Notes: generated from the sequence alone by a model not told the origin. Numbered from the stretch's first letter, positions 35,546 to 44,324 are shown. The stretch: DNA of 64,000 nucleotides from Paenibacillus oryzae (GCF_001675045.1 NZ_LYPA01000065.1:62001-126000); one strand, 5' to 3'. Numbers and translations: made by a program.

Positions 35546-36937
35546 ATGGCGGGTTGGGACAAGCTATCTGAAATTATCCGTTTTGAAATCATTCAACGGG
35601 GCGAAGAGGGCTGCAATACAGAAGGTTTTTCACAAAAGCTGGCGGCGGCAGGGGACGATGAGACTGCGCTGCTGGATATCTATAACGAATTGTGTTCGCT
35701 GGAGGTTAGAGCAGACTTCCCTTATCGGGAGCCTTCTGATTTGGAAGCTATTCGGGAGCTGCGTCCCGAGGGCCCGAGAACGCTGGCGGCAGATTGGACC
35801 GACGAGCAGTGGAAGGATAAGTTTTACGGCGCTTGGCTTGGCCGCTCCGTGGGCTGCGCGCTTGGCAAGCCGCTGGAGTTCCAGCCTTATCTGTACGGGC
35901 AGGACGGCCGCCCTGGCTGGGAAAACATCGAGCTTTGGTTTCGCGGCGCGGGAGCATGGCCGATCAAGGGCTATACGCCTGGCGAATCCACGGCAAGAGA
36001 GCAATATGGTCTTGGACTGAATGATTGGTCCCCTATGAGCACAAGCGAAACCATCCAGTACATGGAAAGCGATGACGATATCCGCTATACCGTGCTGGGT
36101 CTGCTTCTGCTGGAGCAGAAGGGGCTGAATTTTGATTCCTGGGATATTGGCAAGCTGTGGCATAAGCATCTGACTTACAGCCAGGTGTGTACCGCTGAAA
36201 CGCAATCCTATCTCAATTTTGCTCATGAAACCTCCCATCTGAACGGAGAAAAGCCTGCTGATTGGCCAACCCGCCAGGAACGTGTGCGTATGCATATGAA
36301 CCCGTATCGCGAGTGGATCGGCGCACAAATCCGGGCGGACGGTCTGGCGTATGGCGTTGCTGGCCGGCCGGAACTTGCGGCAGAGCTTGGCTGGCGGGAC
36401 GCCTCCTTCTCCCATGTCAAAAACGGCATTTATGGAGAAATGTTTGTTGCGGCAATGATTGCAGCTGCCTTCGTTGAGACTGACACTCGCAAAATCGTAG
36501 AAATAGGGCTCAGCGAAATTCCGTCCACCAGCCGCCTAGCTGCTGATGTTCGCAGGGCCGTGGACATTGCGGAAAAGGCCGGAAGCCAGCGCGAGCTGGT
36601 GAGTGCGATTTGGGATACGTACAAGCATTATGATGCTGTGCATACCAACAACAACGCAGCTTTGGTTGCCGCATCCCTCATTTACGGCGGCGACGATTTT
36701 GAAAAAGCGGTCGTTACATCCGTCTACGGCGGCATGGATACCGACTGCAACGGCGCGACAGTAGGCTCTATTATGGGCGCCAAGCTAGGCGCGGCGGCGC
36801 TGCCGAAATCCTGGACGGAGCCGCTGCACGACACGCTGTATGCCGAGGTGCACGGCTTCCATCCGATGGCGATATCGGAGGCGGCGCGCCGCAGCTACGA
36901 GGTATTCCGCAAGATCGAGCGCGAGTTGAAGCAATAA
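35546..36937 (+). CDS. ADP-ribosylglycohydrolase-family protein
   Basis: 463 residues from the ATG at 35546. Metal-binding signatures of the DraG/ARH fold are visible: 'FYGAWLGRSVGCALGKPLE' near residue 95, acidic cluster 'ESDDDIRYTVLG' near 175, and 'GGMDTDCNGATVG' near 400. The protein is longer than DraG (about 300 residues), with an N-terminal extension of about 90 residues and an insert after the first motif. As the last gene of a nucleoside uptake and hydrolysis operon, it may remove ribose or ADP-ribose-like groups from modified nucleosides rather than from proteins. That role is inferred. Confidence 0.88.
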   Translation: MAGWDKLSEIIRFEIIQRGEEGCNTEGFSQKLAAAGDDETALLDIYNELCSLEVRADFPYREPSDLEAIRELRPEGPRTLAADWTDEQWKDKFYGAWLGRSVGCALGKPLEFQPYLYGQDGRPGWENIELWFRGAGAWPIKGYTPGESTAREQYGLGLNDWSPMSTSETIQYMESDDDIRYTVLGLLLLEQKGLNFDSWDIGKLWHKHLTYSQVCTAETQSYLNFAHETSHLNGEKPADWPTRQERVRMHMNPYREWIGAQIRADGLAYGVAGRPELAAELGWRDASFSHVKNGIYGEMFVAAMIAAAFVETDTRKIVEIGLSEIPSTSRLAADVRRAVDIAEKAGSQRELVSAIWDTYKHYDAVHTNNNAALVAASLIYGGDDFEKAVVTSVYGGMDTDCNGATVGSIMGAKLGAAALPKSWTEPLHDTLYAEVHGFHPMAISEAARRSYEVFRKIERELKQ

Positions 36938-37301
36938 ACCATTGCTTCTTTCAATAACTAAAACCACAAAGCTTGAAGTCCGTAAAGCTTGAAGCTTGAA
37001 GCCCGTCTTCAAAATAACACCCCGTATTTGCAATAATCGGTTGATGAAACTGATTATTGCAAGTGCGGGGTTTTTGTATTTAACAGCAGCAGTTACTATT
37101 TTCATTCTATTTTATTCGCGGGTATAAAAAAGAGGATTCATAGACAAGCTGTATTATAACTGCACTCTGGGATGCTCAGTTGCTATACAAATAGGCTGGA
37201 GGCAGAAAAAGAACCATTCCCACGGCGGACTCCTGCCTATAATCATTAGTTGAGCTTATATAGCTATGAAAATTTCCATTTTTTAAAAGGCGGTGTAAAG
37301 C
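36938..37301. other. 364-bp intergenic region
   Basis: It holds several copies of AAGCTTGAAG (about 36968-37000), a strong terminator at 37020-37075 and AT-rich sequence with a TATAAT at 37238-37243 that may serve the carotenoid genes, though no good -35 is visible. I see no small gene. Confidence 0.5.
37020..37075 (+). terminator. Rho-independent terminator of the nucleoside operon
   Basis: CCCCG/CGGGG outer stem and a perfect TTGCAATAATC/GATTATTGCAA inner stem, followed by five T residues. Confidence 0.85.
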
Positions 37302-38804
37302 TTGCGAACTACTAAACGTGTCATTGTCATTGGAGGCGGATTGGGAGGATTGTCGGCGGCGATCTCTCTGGCTCAAAGCGGATACAGCGTTTCCTTGTAT
37401 GAAAGGAACCAGCATTTGGGAGGAAAGCTTAATCGGCTGGAGGAGAACGGATTCGGCTTTGACCTGGGCCCGTCCATTCTGACGATGCCTTTCCTGTTCG
37501 AAAAATTATTTGCCGGCAGCGGCAAAAATATGGCGGATTACGTATCCATCCAAAGGCTGTCGCATCAATGGCGTTCTTTCTTTCCCTGCGGTACACATAT
37601 TGATCTGTATGAGAACCTGACAGATATGCAAGCGCGCAATTCTTCTTTGAATGAGCGCGATATTCAACAATACAAAAGCCTGCTGCAATATGCCAGAAGG
37701 CAATATGAGGCGACAGAGATAGGCTACTTTCGGCATGGAGCTGACAATACGAGAGAGATAACCAGATATAATGGGCTGTTAGGCGTTATCAGAGGTTTCG
37801 ACTTGTTTTCGACCGTACATCGCGCCATCGAAAAGCGGATCAGCGACCCGCAGTTTCGTGACATGTTGTCCTATTTTGTCAAATACGTCGGTTCTTCGCC
37901 GTATGATGCTCCTGCGTTGCTAAATATGCTTGTTTATATGCAGCACGACCAGGGCTTATGGTACGTGCCCGGAGGTTTGCATCGCCTTGCGCTGGCGCTG
38001 GAGCGGCTTGCGCGCGAAGCGGGCGTCTCCATCCATAAAGGGCAGCGCATTGTATGTATACGCAAGGAGAATCGCGTTATCAAGGAGGCTGTGCTAGAGG
38101 ACGGAACCATCTTGTCTGCCGATTATTACGTCTCCAATATGGAGGTCATTCCGTTCTATGAGCAATTGCTAGGGGAGGAAGAAGCATATATTCGCAAATT
38201 AAAGCGCCGGTACGAGCCTGCAAGCTCCGGCCTGGTCATGCATTTGGGCGTAAAAAAGAGCTATCCGCAGCTGGCGCATCATAATTTTTTCTTTGGCGCT
38301 CAGTTGAAGCAGTCGATGGACAGCATCTTTCACCGCTACGAGCTTCCGGAGGACCCGGTCATTTATCTGGTGAATGTGAATAAGACAGATCCGGAGCAAG
38401 CGCCTCCGGGCTGCGAAAATATAAAAGTGCTACCACATATTCCTTATATTCAGGATACGCCTCTGGAGGAGCGGGACTATGCGGCATTTGCTGAACGCGT
38501 CCTCGTAAAGCTGGAGAGGATGGGGATGAAGGATTTGCGCGCCAATCTGGTCTACAAGGACGTATGGACGCCTGAGGATATTAGACGCGTTTATGGCTCG
38601 GATCGTGGCGCAATCTACGGAACCTTGTCCGACCGCAAGAAAAACAAGGGCTTCAAGCATCCGAAGCAAAGCGAGCGGTACGATAATTTGTATTTTGTCG
38701 GGGGGACGGTTAATCCGGGTGCAGGCATGCCTATGGTTGTTCTGAGCGGCCAACTGGTACGTGACAAAATTGTGCAAAGGGATCAAGCCCGTGAACGCGC
38801 ATGA
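37302..38804 (+). CDS. Phytoene desaturase-family carotenoid desaturase/oxidase (CrtN/CrtP type)
   Basis: 500 residues, FAD-dependent. The N-terminal dinucleotide fold 'VIVIGGGLGGLSAA' and the C-terminal 'YFVGGTVNPGAGMPMVVLSG' are diagnostic of the CrtI/CrtN family. The start is TTG with AAGGCGGTG upstream. It is followed by acyltransferase and glycosyltransferase genes like those of staphyloxanthin synthesis. That context favours CrtP (oxidation of the terminal methyl of a C30 carotene) over CrtN. No crtM squalene-synthase-like gene is in the window, so the early steps must be encoded elsewhere. Confidence 0.9.
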   Translation: MRTTKRVIVIGGGLGGLSAAISLAQSGYSVSLYERNQHLGGKLNRLEENGFGFDLGPSILTMPFLFEKLFAGSGKNMADYVSIQRLSHQWRSFFPCGTHIDLYENLTDMQARNSSLNERDIQQYKSLLQYARRQYEATEIGYFRHGADNTREITRYNGLLGVIRGFDLFSTVHRAIEKRISDPQFRDMLSYFVKYVGSSPYDAPALLNMLVYMQHDQGLWYVPGGLHRLALALERLAREAGVSIHKGQRIVCIRKENRVIKEAVLEDGTILSADYYVSNMEVIPFYEQLLGEEEAYIRKLKRRYEPASSGLVMHLGVKKSYPQLAHHNFFFGAQLKQSMDSIFHRYELPEDPVIYLVNVNKTDPEQAPPGCENIKVLPHIPYIQDTPLEERDYAAFAERVLVKLERMGMKDLRANLVYKDVWTPEDIRRVYGSDRGAIYGTLSDRKKNKGFKHPKQSERYDNLYFVGGTVNPGAGMPMVVLSGQLVRDKIVQRDQARERA

Positions 38805-39345
38805 CGGCTTCATATCAGTTGCGATTCTGAAGTCTGTAATAGAGCCCGTTTTATTGAATATTGCAGCCTGGGCTTTTTTTCATGTATTAATTGCGCTGCT
38901 TTGTTTTGCCATTCCATTGGCTTTTTTTGTTAAGACCTACTCATGGTTCCGTATCTGGGGCTGGGAGCGGCAGGGAGAACTATGGAGCCGGTGGTTTCTC
39001 GTCAAGGGATGGAAGGGGCGGCTGCTTGATGGAAGCCTGATTCTGAAGAGAGGTTATGCCAAGCGGACGCTGCCTGGTACAAGCATGGAGGAATTGGGGA
39101 TTTTTGCTGCGGAGACCAAGCGTGCAGAGCTGACGCATTGGCTTTCTATCCTGCCAGCGCCGCTGTTTTTTCTGTGGAACCCGGCATGGGCTGGCTGGGT
39201 AATGGTGCTGTATGCTGTGCTGTTTAACCTGCCCTTCATCGTAGCGCAACGCTATAATCGCGCGCGTATTGAACGAATTCTGAAACGGACAATAAAGGCT
39301 AAAGGGGAGCTAACTGCCATGAAGAATAAGCTTATTTACCCATGA
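38791..39345 (+). CDS. crtO: Glycosyl-4,4'-diaponeurosporenoate acyltransferase (CrtO-like)
   Basis: 184 residues with three to four membrane helices and the polar core 'GWERQGELWSRWFLVKGWKGRLLDG' shortened here to the landmarks 'LWSRWFLVKGWK' and 'HWLSILPAPLFFLWNP'. These agree with CrtO, which adds a fatty acid to the glycosylated carotenoid. The GTG at 38791 has AAAGGGA eight bases upstream and overlaps the desaturase end by 14 bases. The S. aureus enzyme is about 165 residues, close in length. Confidence 0.82.
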   Translation: MNAHDGFISVAILKSVIEPVLLNIAAWAFFHVLIALLCFAIPLAFFVKTYSWFRIWGWERQGELWSRWFLVKGWKGRLLDGSLILKRGYAKRTLPGTSMEELGIFAAETKRAELTHWLSILPAPLFFLWNPAWAGWVMVLYAVLFNLPFIVAQRYNRARIERILKRTIKAKGELTAMKNKLIYP

Positions 39346-40457
39346 TACAGGTTATTGTTGGCCTTATCGGTCTGGCTGCAGGCACGATGATGTTCTGGTC
39401 CTTGCCCGTGCCTTCGCGGCTGTCGCACAGGGGCGAGGAGTTGCCATTGCTATCAATCGTTATTCCGGCGCGCAACGAGGAAGGGAGAATCAAGCCGCTG
39501 CTGGATTCCTTGCAGCTGCAGTATCGGCATGTACGCGATTTCGAGGTTATTGTCGTAGACGACCATTCCACCGATCGGACAGCAGACATCGCCCGAGCGT
39601 ATGGCGCGGAGGTCCTCTCCCCCATGCCTGGCCGCAACGGCTTCGGAAAATCCGCAGCATGCTGGCAAGGCGCCCAGCATGCAAAGGGGGAGTGGCTGCT
39701 CTTCCTGGATGCTGATACCTTTTTTGTCGAGCCTGACAGTTTGCTGCGTCTGCTTAATGCTTATCAAAAGGAAGGGGCCCGCGGTATTTTTTCCCTGCAG
39801 CCCTACCATATCGTCGGACAGGCATATGAGCAGCTGTCAGCCATTTTCAACATTATTGTTATTGCGGGGATGAACGTATTTACGCCCGCTGGCCAACGCT
39901 TGAGGCCTGCCGGTTCATTCGGTCCTTGCCTGTTATGCAATCGGGATGACTATATGCTCGCGGGCGGGCATGGCTTGATTCAGGAGGCTATTATGGACGA
40001 TTTGGCTCTTGGGCAAGCCTTTTTGGCCGAGGGCCTGCCGGTTCGCTGTTTTGGCGGGAAGTCCATTATTTGCTTTCGTATGTATCCGGAGGGACTGCGC
40101 ACTCTTGTTCAGGGCTGGTGCAAAAGCTTTGCGCTTGGCTCCAAGGCAACTCATCCTCTAGTCATGCTAATGAGCATCCTGTGGATTTCCGGCAGCTTCG
40201 CCAGCTTAAACTCATTGGTCGCTGCCAGCATTGGCGGGGCTATTTTTCCCATTCTTGTAAGTTCGGCATTGTACGGGCTCTACACGGTGCAAACGCTGCG
40301 GTTTGCCAGCCGCTGCGGCAATTTCAACGGGTGCATTTTTGCGGTTCATCCGCTGTTGTTTTTGTTTTTTATCGTTCTGTTCGCCTATTCCCTATTCCGG
40401 ATACACATCATGCGATCTGTATACTGGAGGGGAAGGAGAATTAAAAGTGACGCCTGA
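39342..40457 (+). CDS. crtQ: Glycosyltransferase family 2, CrtQ-like
   Basis: 371 residues. It has an N-terminal membrane helix, a GT2 domain ('LSIVIPARNEE', 'VVDDHSTDRT', 'FLDADTFF' as DxD site), then three to four C-terminal helices. It overlaps the acyltransferase by four bases (ATGA). In staphyloxanthin synthesis, CrtQ transfers glucose to diaponeurosporenoate; the neighbours support the same role here. Product identity remains an inference. Confidence 0.85.
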   Translation: MIQVIVGLIGLAAGTMMFWSLPVPSRLSHRGEELPLLSIVIPARNEEGRIKPLLDSLQLQYRHVRDFEVIVVDDHSTDRTADIARAYGAEVLSPMPGRNGFGKSAACWQGAQHAKGEWLLFLDADTFFVEPDSLLRLLNAYQKEGARGIFSLQPYHIVGQAYEQLSAIFNIIVIAGMNVFTPAGQRLRPAGSFGPCLLCNRDDYMLAGGHGLIQEAIMDDLALGQAFLAEGLPVRCFGGKSIICFRMYPEGLRTLVQGWCKSFALGSKATHPLVMLMSILWISGSFASLNSLVAASIGGAIFPILVSSALYGLYTVQTLRFASRCGNFNGCIFAVHPLLFLFFIVLFAYSLFRIHIMRSVYWRGRRIKSDA

Positions 40458-40592
40458 TACGTACAGCTTCTACAACTCAGAAAGGTAGCAGCTCTATTAA
40501 ATGCTTAAGCTATCTGGTACCATATTCCAGAGAGGACTAAACAAGTATGGAAAAAGGATATCTTTTGATCTCTAAAATTTAGGAGCACATTT

Positions 40593-41279
40593 ATGAAAAA
40601 ATACGTTGAAATTGCTTATCCGATTTATGAAGGAATGCCTGTGTATCCAGGATTGCCAGAAGTGAAGCTGGAGCCAAGAGAGAGATTGGACAAGGGAGAT
40701 GACTGGAACGGAAGCGTATTGAGCATCTATCTCCATGCCGGCACTCATGTTGATGCTCCATGGCATCATATGAACAATGGTAAAGGAATCGATGCCATCC
40801 CGATTGAGGATTTTATCTATAAAAGGCCATTATTAATTGATTGTCCGCTTGGCCCAAACGGCTTCATCACGGTTGAAAAACTGATGGAATATAAGGACTT
40901 GCATGATGCGGATATTTTGATATTCAATACAGGTTATTGGCAATACCGGGAAACGGATTTCGAAAAATACGGAAATCATTTTCCAGCCGTTTCACCAGAA
41001 GCTGCAGAATTTATCCGTAAAAAGCTGCCCAAATGCAAAGCAGTAGCCATCGACACGTTAAGCATAGAAAATTTGACTGAAGCCAAAAGCAATGGATATT
41101 TTGTCCATCATGCATTTTTGGATCATGAAAGGTACGAAGAACCGACAATGCTCATATATGAGGATATAAACCCGGCTCCATTGATTGGGAAAAAGCTTAT
41201 TTCTGCTTTTACAGCACCGCTTCGCATTAAAAATCACGATGCTTCTATTGTTAATATCATTGTTGAAATTGAAGAATAG
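40593..41279 (+). CDS. Cyclase-family metal hydrolase (kynurenine formamidase-like)
   Basis: 228 residues. The family metal motif HxGTHxDAPxH is complete (His48, His52, Asp54, His58 in 'HAGTHVDAPWHH'). This fold (PF04199) hydrolyses amides or cyclic esters, for example N-formylkynurenine or isatin. TAGGAG lies upstream of the ATG. There are no kynurenine-pathway genes nearby, so the substrate is open. Its AT content is higher than that of the carotenoid genes before it. Confidence 0.9.
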   Translation: MKKYVEIAYPIYEGMPVYPGLPEVKLEPRERLDKGDDWNGSVLSIYLHAGTHVDAPWHHMNNGKGIDAIPIEDFIYKRPLLIDCPLGPNGFITVEKLMEYKDLHDADILIFNTGYWQYRETDFEKYGNHFPAVSPEAAEFIRKKLPKCKAVAIDTLSIENLTEAKSNGYFVHHAFLDHERYEEPTMLIYEDINPAPLIGKKLISAFTAPLRIKNHDASIVNIIVEIEE

Positions 41280-41358
41280 GCTCGTATATGAATCTATTGA
41301 TCTATCGGACTAATTAGGAAAACCCTTCAGAAAAACATGCTAGGAAAGGTTGAACTTC

Positions 41359-43374
41359 ATGTACAGAAAAATTACGATTATGCTCGTTGCAGCTTTATGT
41401 TTAATGATCGCAGTTCCTTTTCAGACCTTGCAGGCAAAGCAGCAAAATAAAATTTCCTTCCAAAGTAAATCCACATTTTTCGGAAGTCATTTGCAGGATG
41501 TTATTTACGCCAATGGCCAATATGTTGCGGTCGGCGAAGACGGGACTATTCTTCATTCAAAAAATGGCATGGATTGGGCATTCGCAAAAAGCGGGGTAAA
41601 AGGGATGCTGCAAGCTATTGCCTATGGCAATGGCCTTTTTGTTGCAGTTGGCGATGATCAGACGGTTCTAACCTCGAAGGACGGAGTGGCCTGGAAAAAG
41701 CAGAAGTTTACGCTAAGCAGCAAAACGGTATCTATTTTAAAAGGCAGCAGCTATGTTCCGGAATTTGACCAGGATTATATAACAACCAGCACAAGCATCA
41801 TCTGGGATGGCAAACAATTTGTGATGCATACGGAATTTTCTAATTATTACCTGGAGGATTCTAATAGAATTTCTCAAACAAAGCTTCCTCTCATTTCGAC
41901 CTCTCTCGATGGCGTCACTTGGTCGACTGCTCAAATCAGCGATTACTTGTTTGACTCCGCAAGAAAATTGAAATACATAAAGGGAGTATATTATTTATTT
42001 TCGGATGAGACGATTTTTACTAGCAAAAATCTGAAAAGTTGGACTGAACTGCCGCTAGAAAGCGTTCAGGACGCAGCAATTGGGCCCAAAGGATACGTGC
42101 TTGGCATCGCAATGCGCGAAGGCCCATATCCTCATGCAGGCAGCATGCTTGTTACGGGAATTCAGTCCAACGTCGACATTGGCAAAGCGAAAAAAGTGAT
42201 AGATTTTGGCATAGATGGAGTTCGCTCCGTTGATTATATGAATGGCTCCTATGTGATGTCGATGTTTGATGGAGCCATTGCTGTATCGTCTAATGGCACG
42301 GCCTGGACGCTTTCATATCCTTTTGCAGGCTCGGGAGATTCAGACTCTCAACTAGCTCTTTCTCAAACCTCCAATCGAACGAAGCTGAACAAAACGATTT
42401 GGGATGGAAAGCAGTACATCACGGTCGGGGATTATGGCACTATCCTGTATTCATCGGACCTGAAGGATTTTGATAAGGCCAGCATTAAAGATGTGGCTAT
42501 GATTGCGGGAGGCAATCTGAAGGGCATCAAGTATGAAAAGGGTCTTTATTTTACTTATGGAACCAATGGGAATTTGTTTGTGTCGAGTGATGGAACCAAA
42601 TGGAGTTCTTTTCAATCTACAGATACAGACGGAGCAGTCAACCGGATTTCAAGCAGTGATACGATTGAAGATGCCGCTTTTAACGGCAAGGATTTTGCGC
42701 TGATTACCTTCTATAAGTACAATGCCATCAATTTTTCGGCAGAAGCCGTTTATTATCCGGAGTCGGGCAGCCTCCAACATTCTCCACTGGAGGCGTTTAA
42801 CGTCCCGTATGATGTCAAATGGAAGGGGGGCAGCATAGTTGCCCGATTCAAGGATGGGAATGTCCATACTTTTGATACGGCAACCGGCAAATGGAGCACA
42901 TCCGGCACAAGCAAAGGCCAACGGCTGGATAACTCTGTTTTAAAGGCAAGCGGAAACGGAATTACCGTCAAATCGAAAGAATTAAGCGGCAGCAATACAG
43001 CCAGCTCAACCGATTTAAGCAAGGAGGAACTCGTGAAGTCGAATTGGTTAATCGGCTTGAGCTATCTGGATGGGAAAAACAAGTGGAAGGAAGCCCAATA
43101 TACGCTGTATTCCGCTTATGAGCTGGCCCGGGGCAAATACGTCTTGCAGATGGATCACGTACACTCCGGCAACTTTAGAATCAATGCCTTGATATATGGC
43201 AACAAGGAGTTTGTGGCTGTAGGCTCGGGCGGCTTAATCATACAGTCCAAGGACGGCAAAAGCTGGACACGGCTAGAGTCCGGAACTTACCAGAACTTAA
43301 ACGGCGTTTTGTGGGACGGAAAACAATATTACATTGTTGGCGACCGAGGTGTCTTCCTGACCTACACCCCATAA
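41359..43374 (+). CDS. Secreted propeller-like repeat protein
   Basis: 671 residues with a Sec signal peptide (about 1-28, ends 'TLQAKQ'). The mature part repeats a blade-like motif: 'NGQYVAVGEDGTILHSKNGMDW', 'NGLFVAVGDDQTVLTSKDG', 'GKQYITVGDYGTILYSSDLKD' and 'NKEFVAVGSGGLIIQSKDGKSW'. The pattern (hydrophobic-VG-x-x-G-x-hydrophobic-x-S-x-D-G-x-x-W) resembles BNR/Ycf48-type beta-propellers. No catalytic motif was seen. The ATG at 41359 follows AGGAAAGG. A surface or matrix-binding function is possible. I do not recognise a named family. Confidence 0.85.
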   Translation: MYRKITIMLVAALCLMIAVPFQTLQAKQQNKISFQSKSTFFGSHLQDVIYANGQYVAVGEDGTILHSKNGMDWAFAKSGVKGMLQAIAYGNGLFVAVGDDQTVLTSKDGVAWKKQKFTLSSKTVSILKGSSYVPEFDQDYITTSTSIIWDGKQFVMHTEFSNYYLEDSNRISQTKLPLISTSLDGVTWSTAQISDYLFDSARKLKYIKGVYYLFSDETIFTSKNLKSWTELPLESVQDAAIGPKGYVLGIAMREGPYPHAGSMLVTGIQSNVDIGKAKKVIDFGIDGVRSVDYMNGSYVMSMFDGAIAVSSNGTAWTLSYPFAGSGDSDSQLALSQTSNRTKLNKTIWDGKQYITVGDYGTILYSSDLKDFDKASIKDVAMIAGGNLKGIKYEKGLYFTYGTNGNLFVSSDGTKWSSFQSTDTDGAVNRISSSDTIEDAAFNGKDFALITFYKYNAINFSAEAVYYPESGSLQHSPLEAFNVPYDVKWKGGSIVARFKDGNVHTFDTATGKWSTSGTSKGQRLDNSVLKASGNGITVKSKELSGSNTASSTDLSKEELVKSNWLIGLSYLDGKNKWKEAQYTLYSAYELARGKYVLQMDHVHSGNFRINALIYGNKEFVAVGSGGLIIQSKDGKSWTRLESGTYQNLNGVLWDGKQYYIVGDRGVFLTYTP

Positions 43375-43433
43375 CAAAGGCTTACAATGAAGCGTGCATA
43401 GCAGGCTGACAGCGGTTCATTACTTGGTATCAA

Positions 43434-43811
43434 TTACTTGGTATCAATATGAAAGATGCCAATTTCATTGTAATGCTCCAGCTTGTAGTTGATGGTGCCT
43501 AGACTGCAATTCAGTACTTCAATTTGCTTCAGAATGCTGCTGCGGTGCTGCTCAAGCATCTCTCTTCGCTGCTCGCTGGTTGACGAGCCTTCCAGGCATA
43601 ACAGCATAAAGGCTTTAATGTCATCCAGCGACATGCCGCTGTCCTTGAGGCAACAGACCAGCTCCAGCCAGCAGATGTCCATTTCCGAATATTTGCGCGT
43701 GCCGTATTCCGTTTTTTTCAAGAGAGGCATTAAACCGCTTTTATCATAATAGCGCAGCGTGGAAGCCGGCAAATTCGTCCGTGCCGCAACTTGCTTGATT
43801 GAATAGTCCAT
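43434..43811 (-). CDS. MerR-family regulator, AdhR-like
   Basis: 125 residues. The MerR helix-turn-helix ('SIKQVAARTNLPASTLRYYDKSGL') is followed by a wing and a dimerisation coil. The length and divergence from an aldo-keto reductase resemble B. subtilis AdhR (YraB), which senses aldehydes. AAGGGAG precedes the ATG. The intergenic region has an operator matching the AdhR consensus in 13 of 14 positions (43873-43890). It probably activates the reductase in response to carbonyl stress. Cysteines are at the 'LVCCL' segment (two adjacent) and at 'LLCLEG'; which one senses is unknown. Confidence 0.93.
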   Translation of the reverse strand: MDYSIKQVAARTNLPASTLRYYDKSGLMPLLKKTEYGTRKYSEMDICWLELVCCLKDSGMSLDDIKAFMLLCLEGSSTSEQRREMLEQHRSSILKQIEVLNCSLGTINYKLEHYNEIGIFHIDTK

Positions 43812-43868
43812 GAGTAACTCCCTTTCTTAATGAAAAGCGCTGCTTTAAAAATAATTGGCCCCTGAAGC

Positions 43869-43899
43869 TTGACTTAAAGTTAACTTTAACAATTATGCT
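43869..43899 (+). promoter_or_regulatory. MerR-type promoter with AdhR-like operator
   Basis: TTGACT (43869-43874), a 19-bp spacer and TATGCT (43894-43899). The spacer contains a perfect 16-bp palindrome, and CTTAAAG-TTAA-CTTTAAC matches the AdhR operator CTTAAAG-N4-CTTTAAG in 13 of 14 positions. A 19-bp spacer is the hallmark of MerR-activated promoters. Transcription runs rightwards through the two 184-nt repeats into the aldo-keto reductase gene. Confidence 0.85.
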
Positions 43900-43923
43900 T
43901 AAAGGGAGCAATAGAGCGTTTTC

Positions 43924-44107
43924 ACTTTTTGAACCACCACATCAAAATGAAGTTCAAAAAGTTCGCTTTCCAGTACCAAGAAAATGGCATGAAGCTAGAA
44001 ATCGAGGACCGGAGCGTAGTGGAAGCTACGAGAGGACCGGAGATTTCGGCTGAATGCCATATTCGCCGCCGGCCAAGACGCTAGTCATGCTCCGTAATGG
44101 GAAGCGT
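43924..44107 (+). repeat. 184-nt structured repeat, copy 1
   Basis: First of two direct repeats of equal length. Predicted stems (offsets from the copy start): CTTTTTGAAC/GTTCAAAAAG (43925, 43952); ATGGCAT/ATGCCAT (43984, 44054); GAAATC/GATTTC (43998, 44042); CGTAG/CTACG (44015, 44026) with loop TGGAAG; and a 3' hairpin around GCTA (44074-44089). It lies in the predicted leader of the aldo-keto reductase. No open reading frame of note. Confidence 0.85.
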
Positions 44108-44291
44108 ACTTTTTGAACAACCTCATCAAAATGAAGTTCAAAAAGTTCGCTTTCCAGTACCAAGAAGATGGGATGAAGCTAGAAACTGAGTAGCGGAGCT
44201 TAGTGGGAGCTAAGTGAGCAACGGAAGTTTCGGCTGAATGCCATATTCGCCGCCGGCCATGCCGCTAGGCATGTTCCGTAATGGGAAGTGG
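44108..44291 (+). repeat. 184-nt structured repeat, copy 2
   Basis: Second copy, same length and same stem offsets. Where it differs from copy 1, paired positions change together: GAAACT/AGTTTC (44182, 44226), CTTAG/CTAAG (44199, 44210), and CATGCC/GGCATG around GCTA (44258-44273). A further 17-nt boundary motif (44292-44308) follows just before the ribosome site of the reductase. Confidence 0.85.
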
Positions 44292-44324
44292 ACTTTTTGA
44301 ACAACCTCTAAAGGAGTGAAGGAT

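Noticed and set aside
35630..36415. 261-codon minus-strand frame
   Set aside because: Antisense to the ADP-ribosylglycohydrolase gene, which has clear motifs throughout.
35546..36937. DarT/DarG-like toxin-antitoxin
   Set aside because: There is no adjacent ADP-ribosyltransferase toxin, and the gene is embedded in a metabolic operon.
43924..44308. Tandem repeats as a protein-coding repeat or IS
   Set aside because: No long frame crosses both copies, no transposase is present, and the 184-nt period is not divisible by three.
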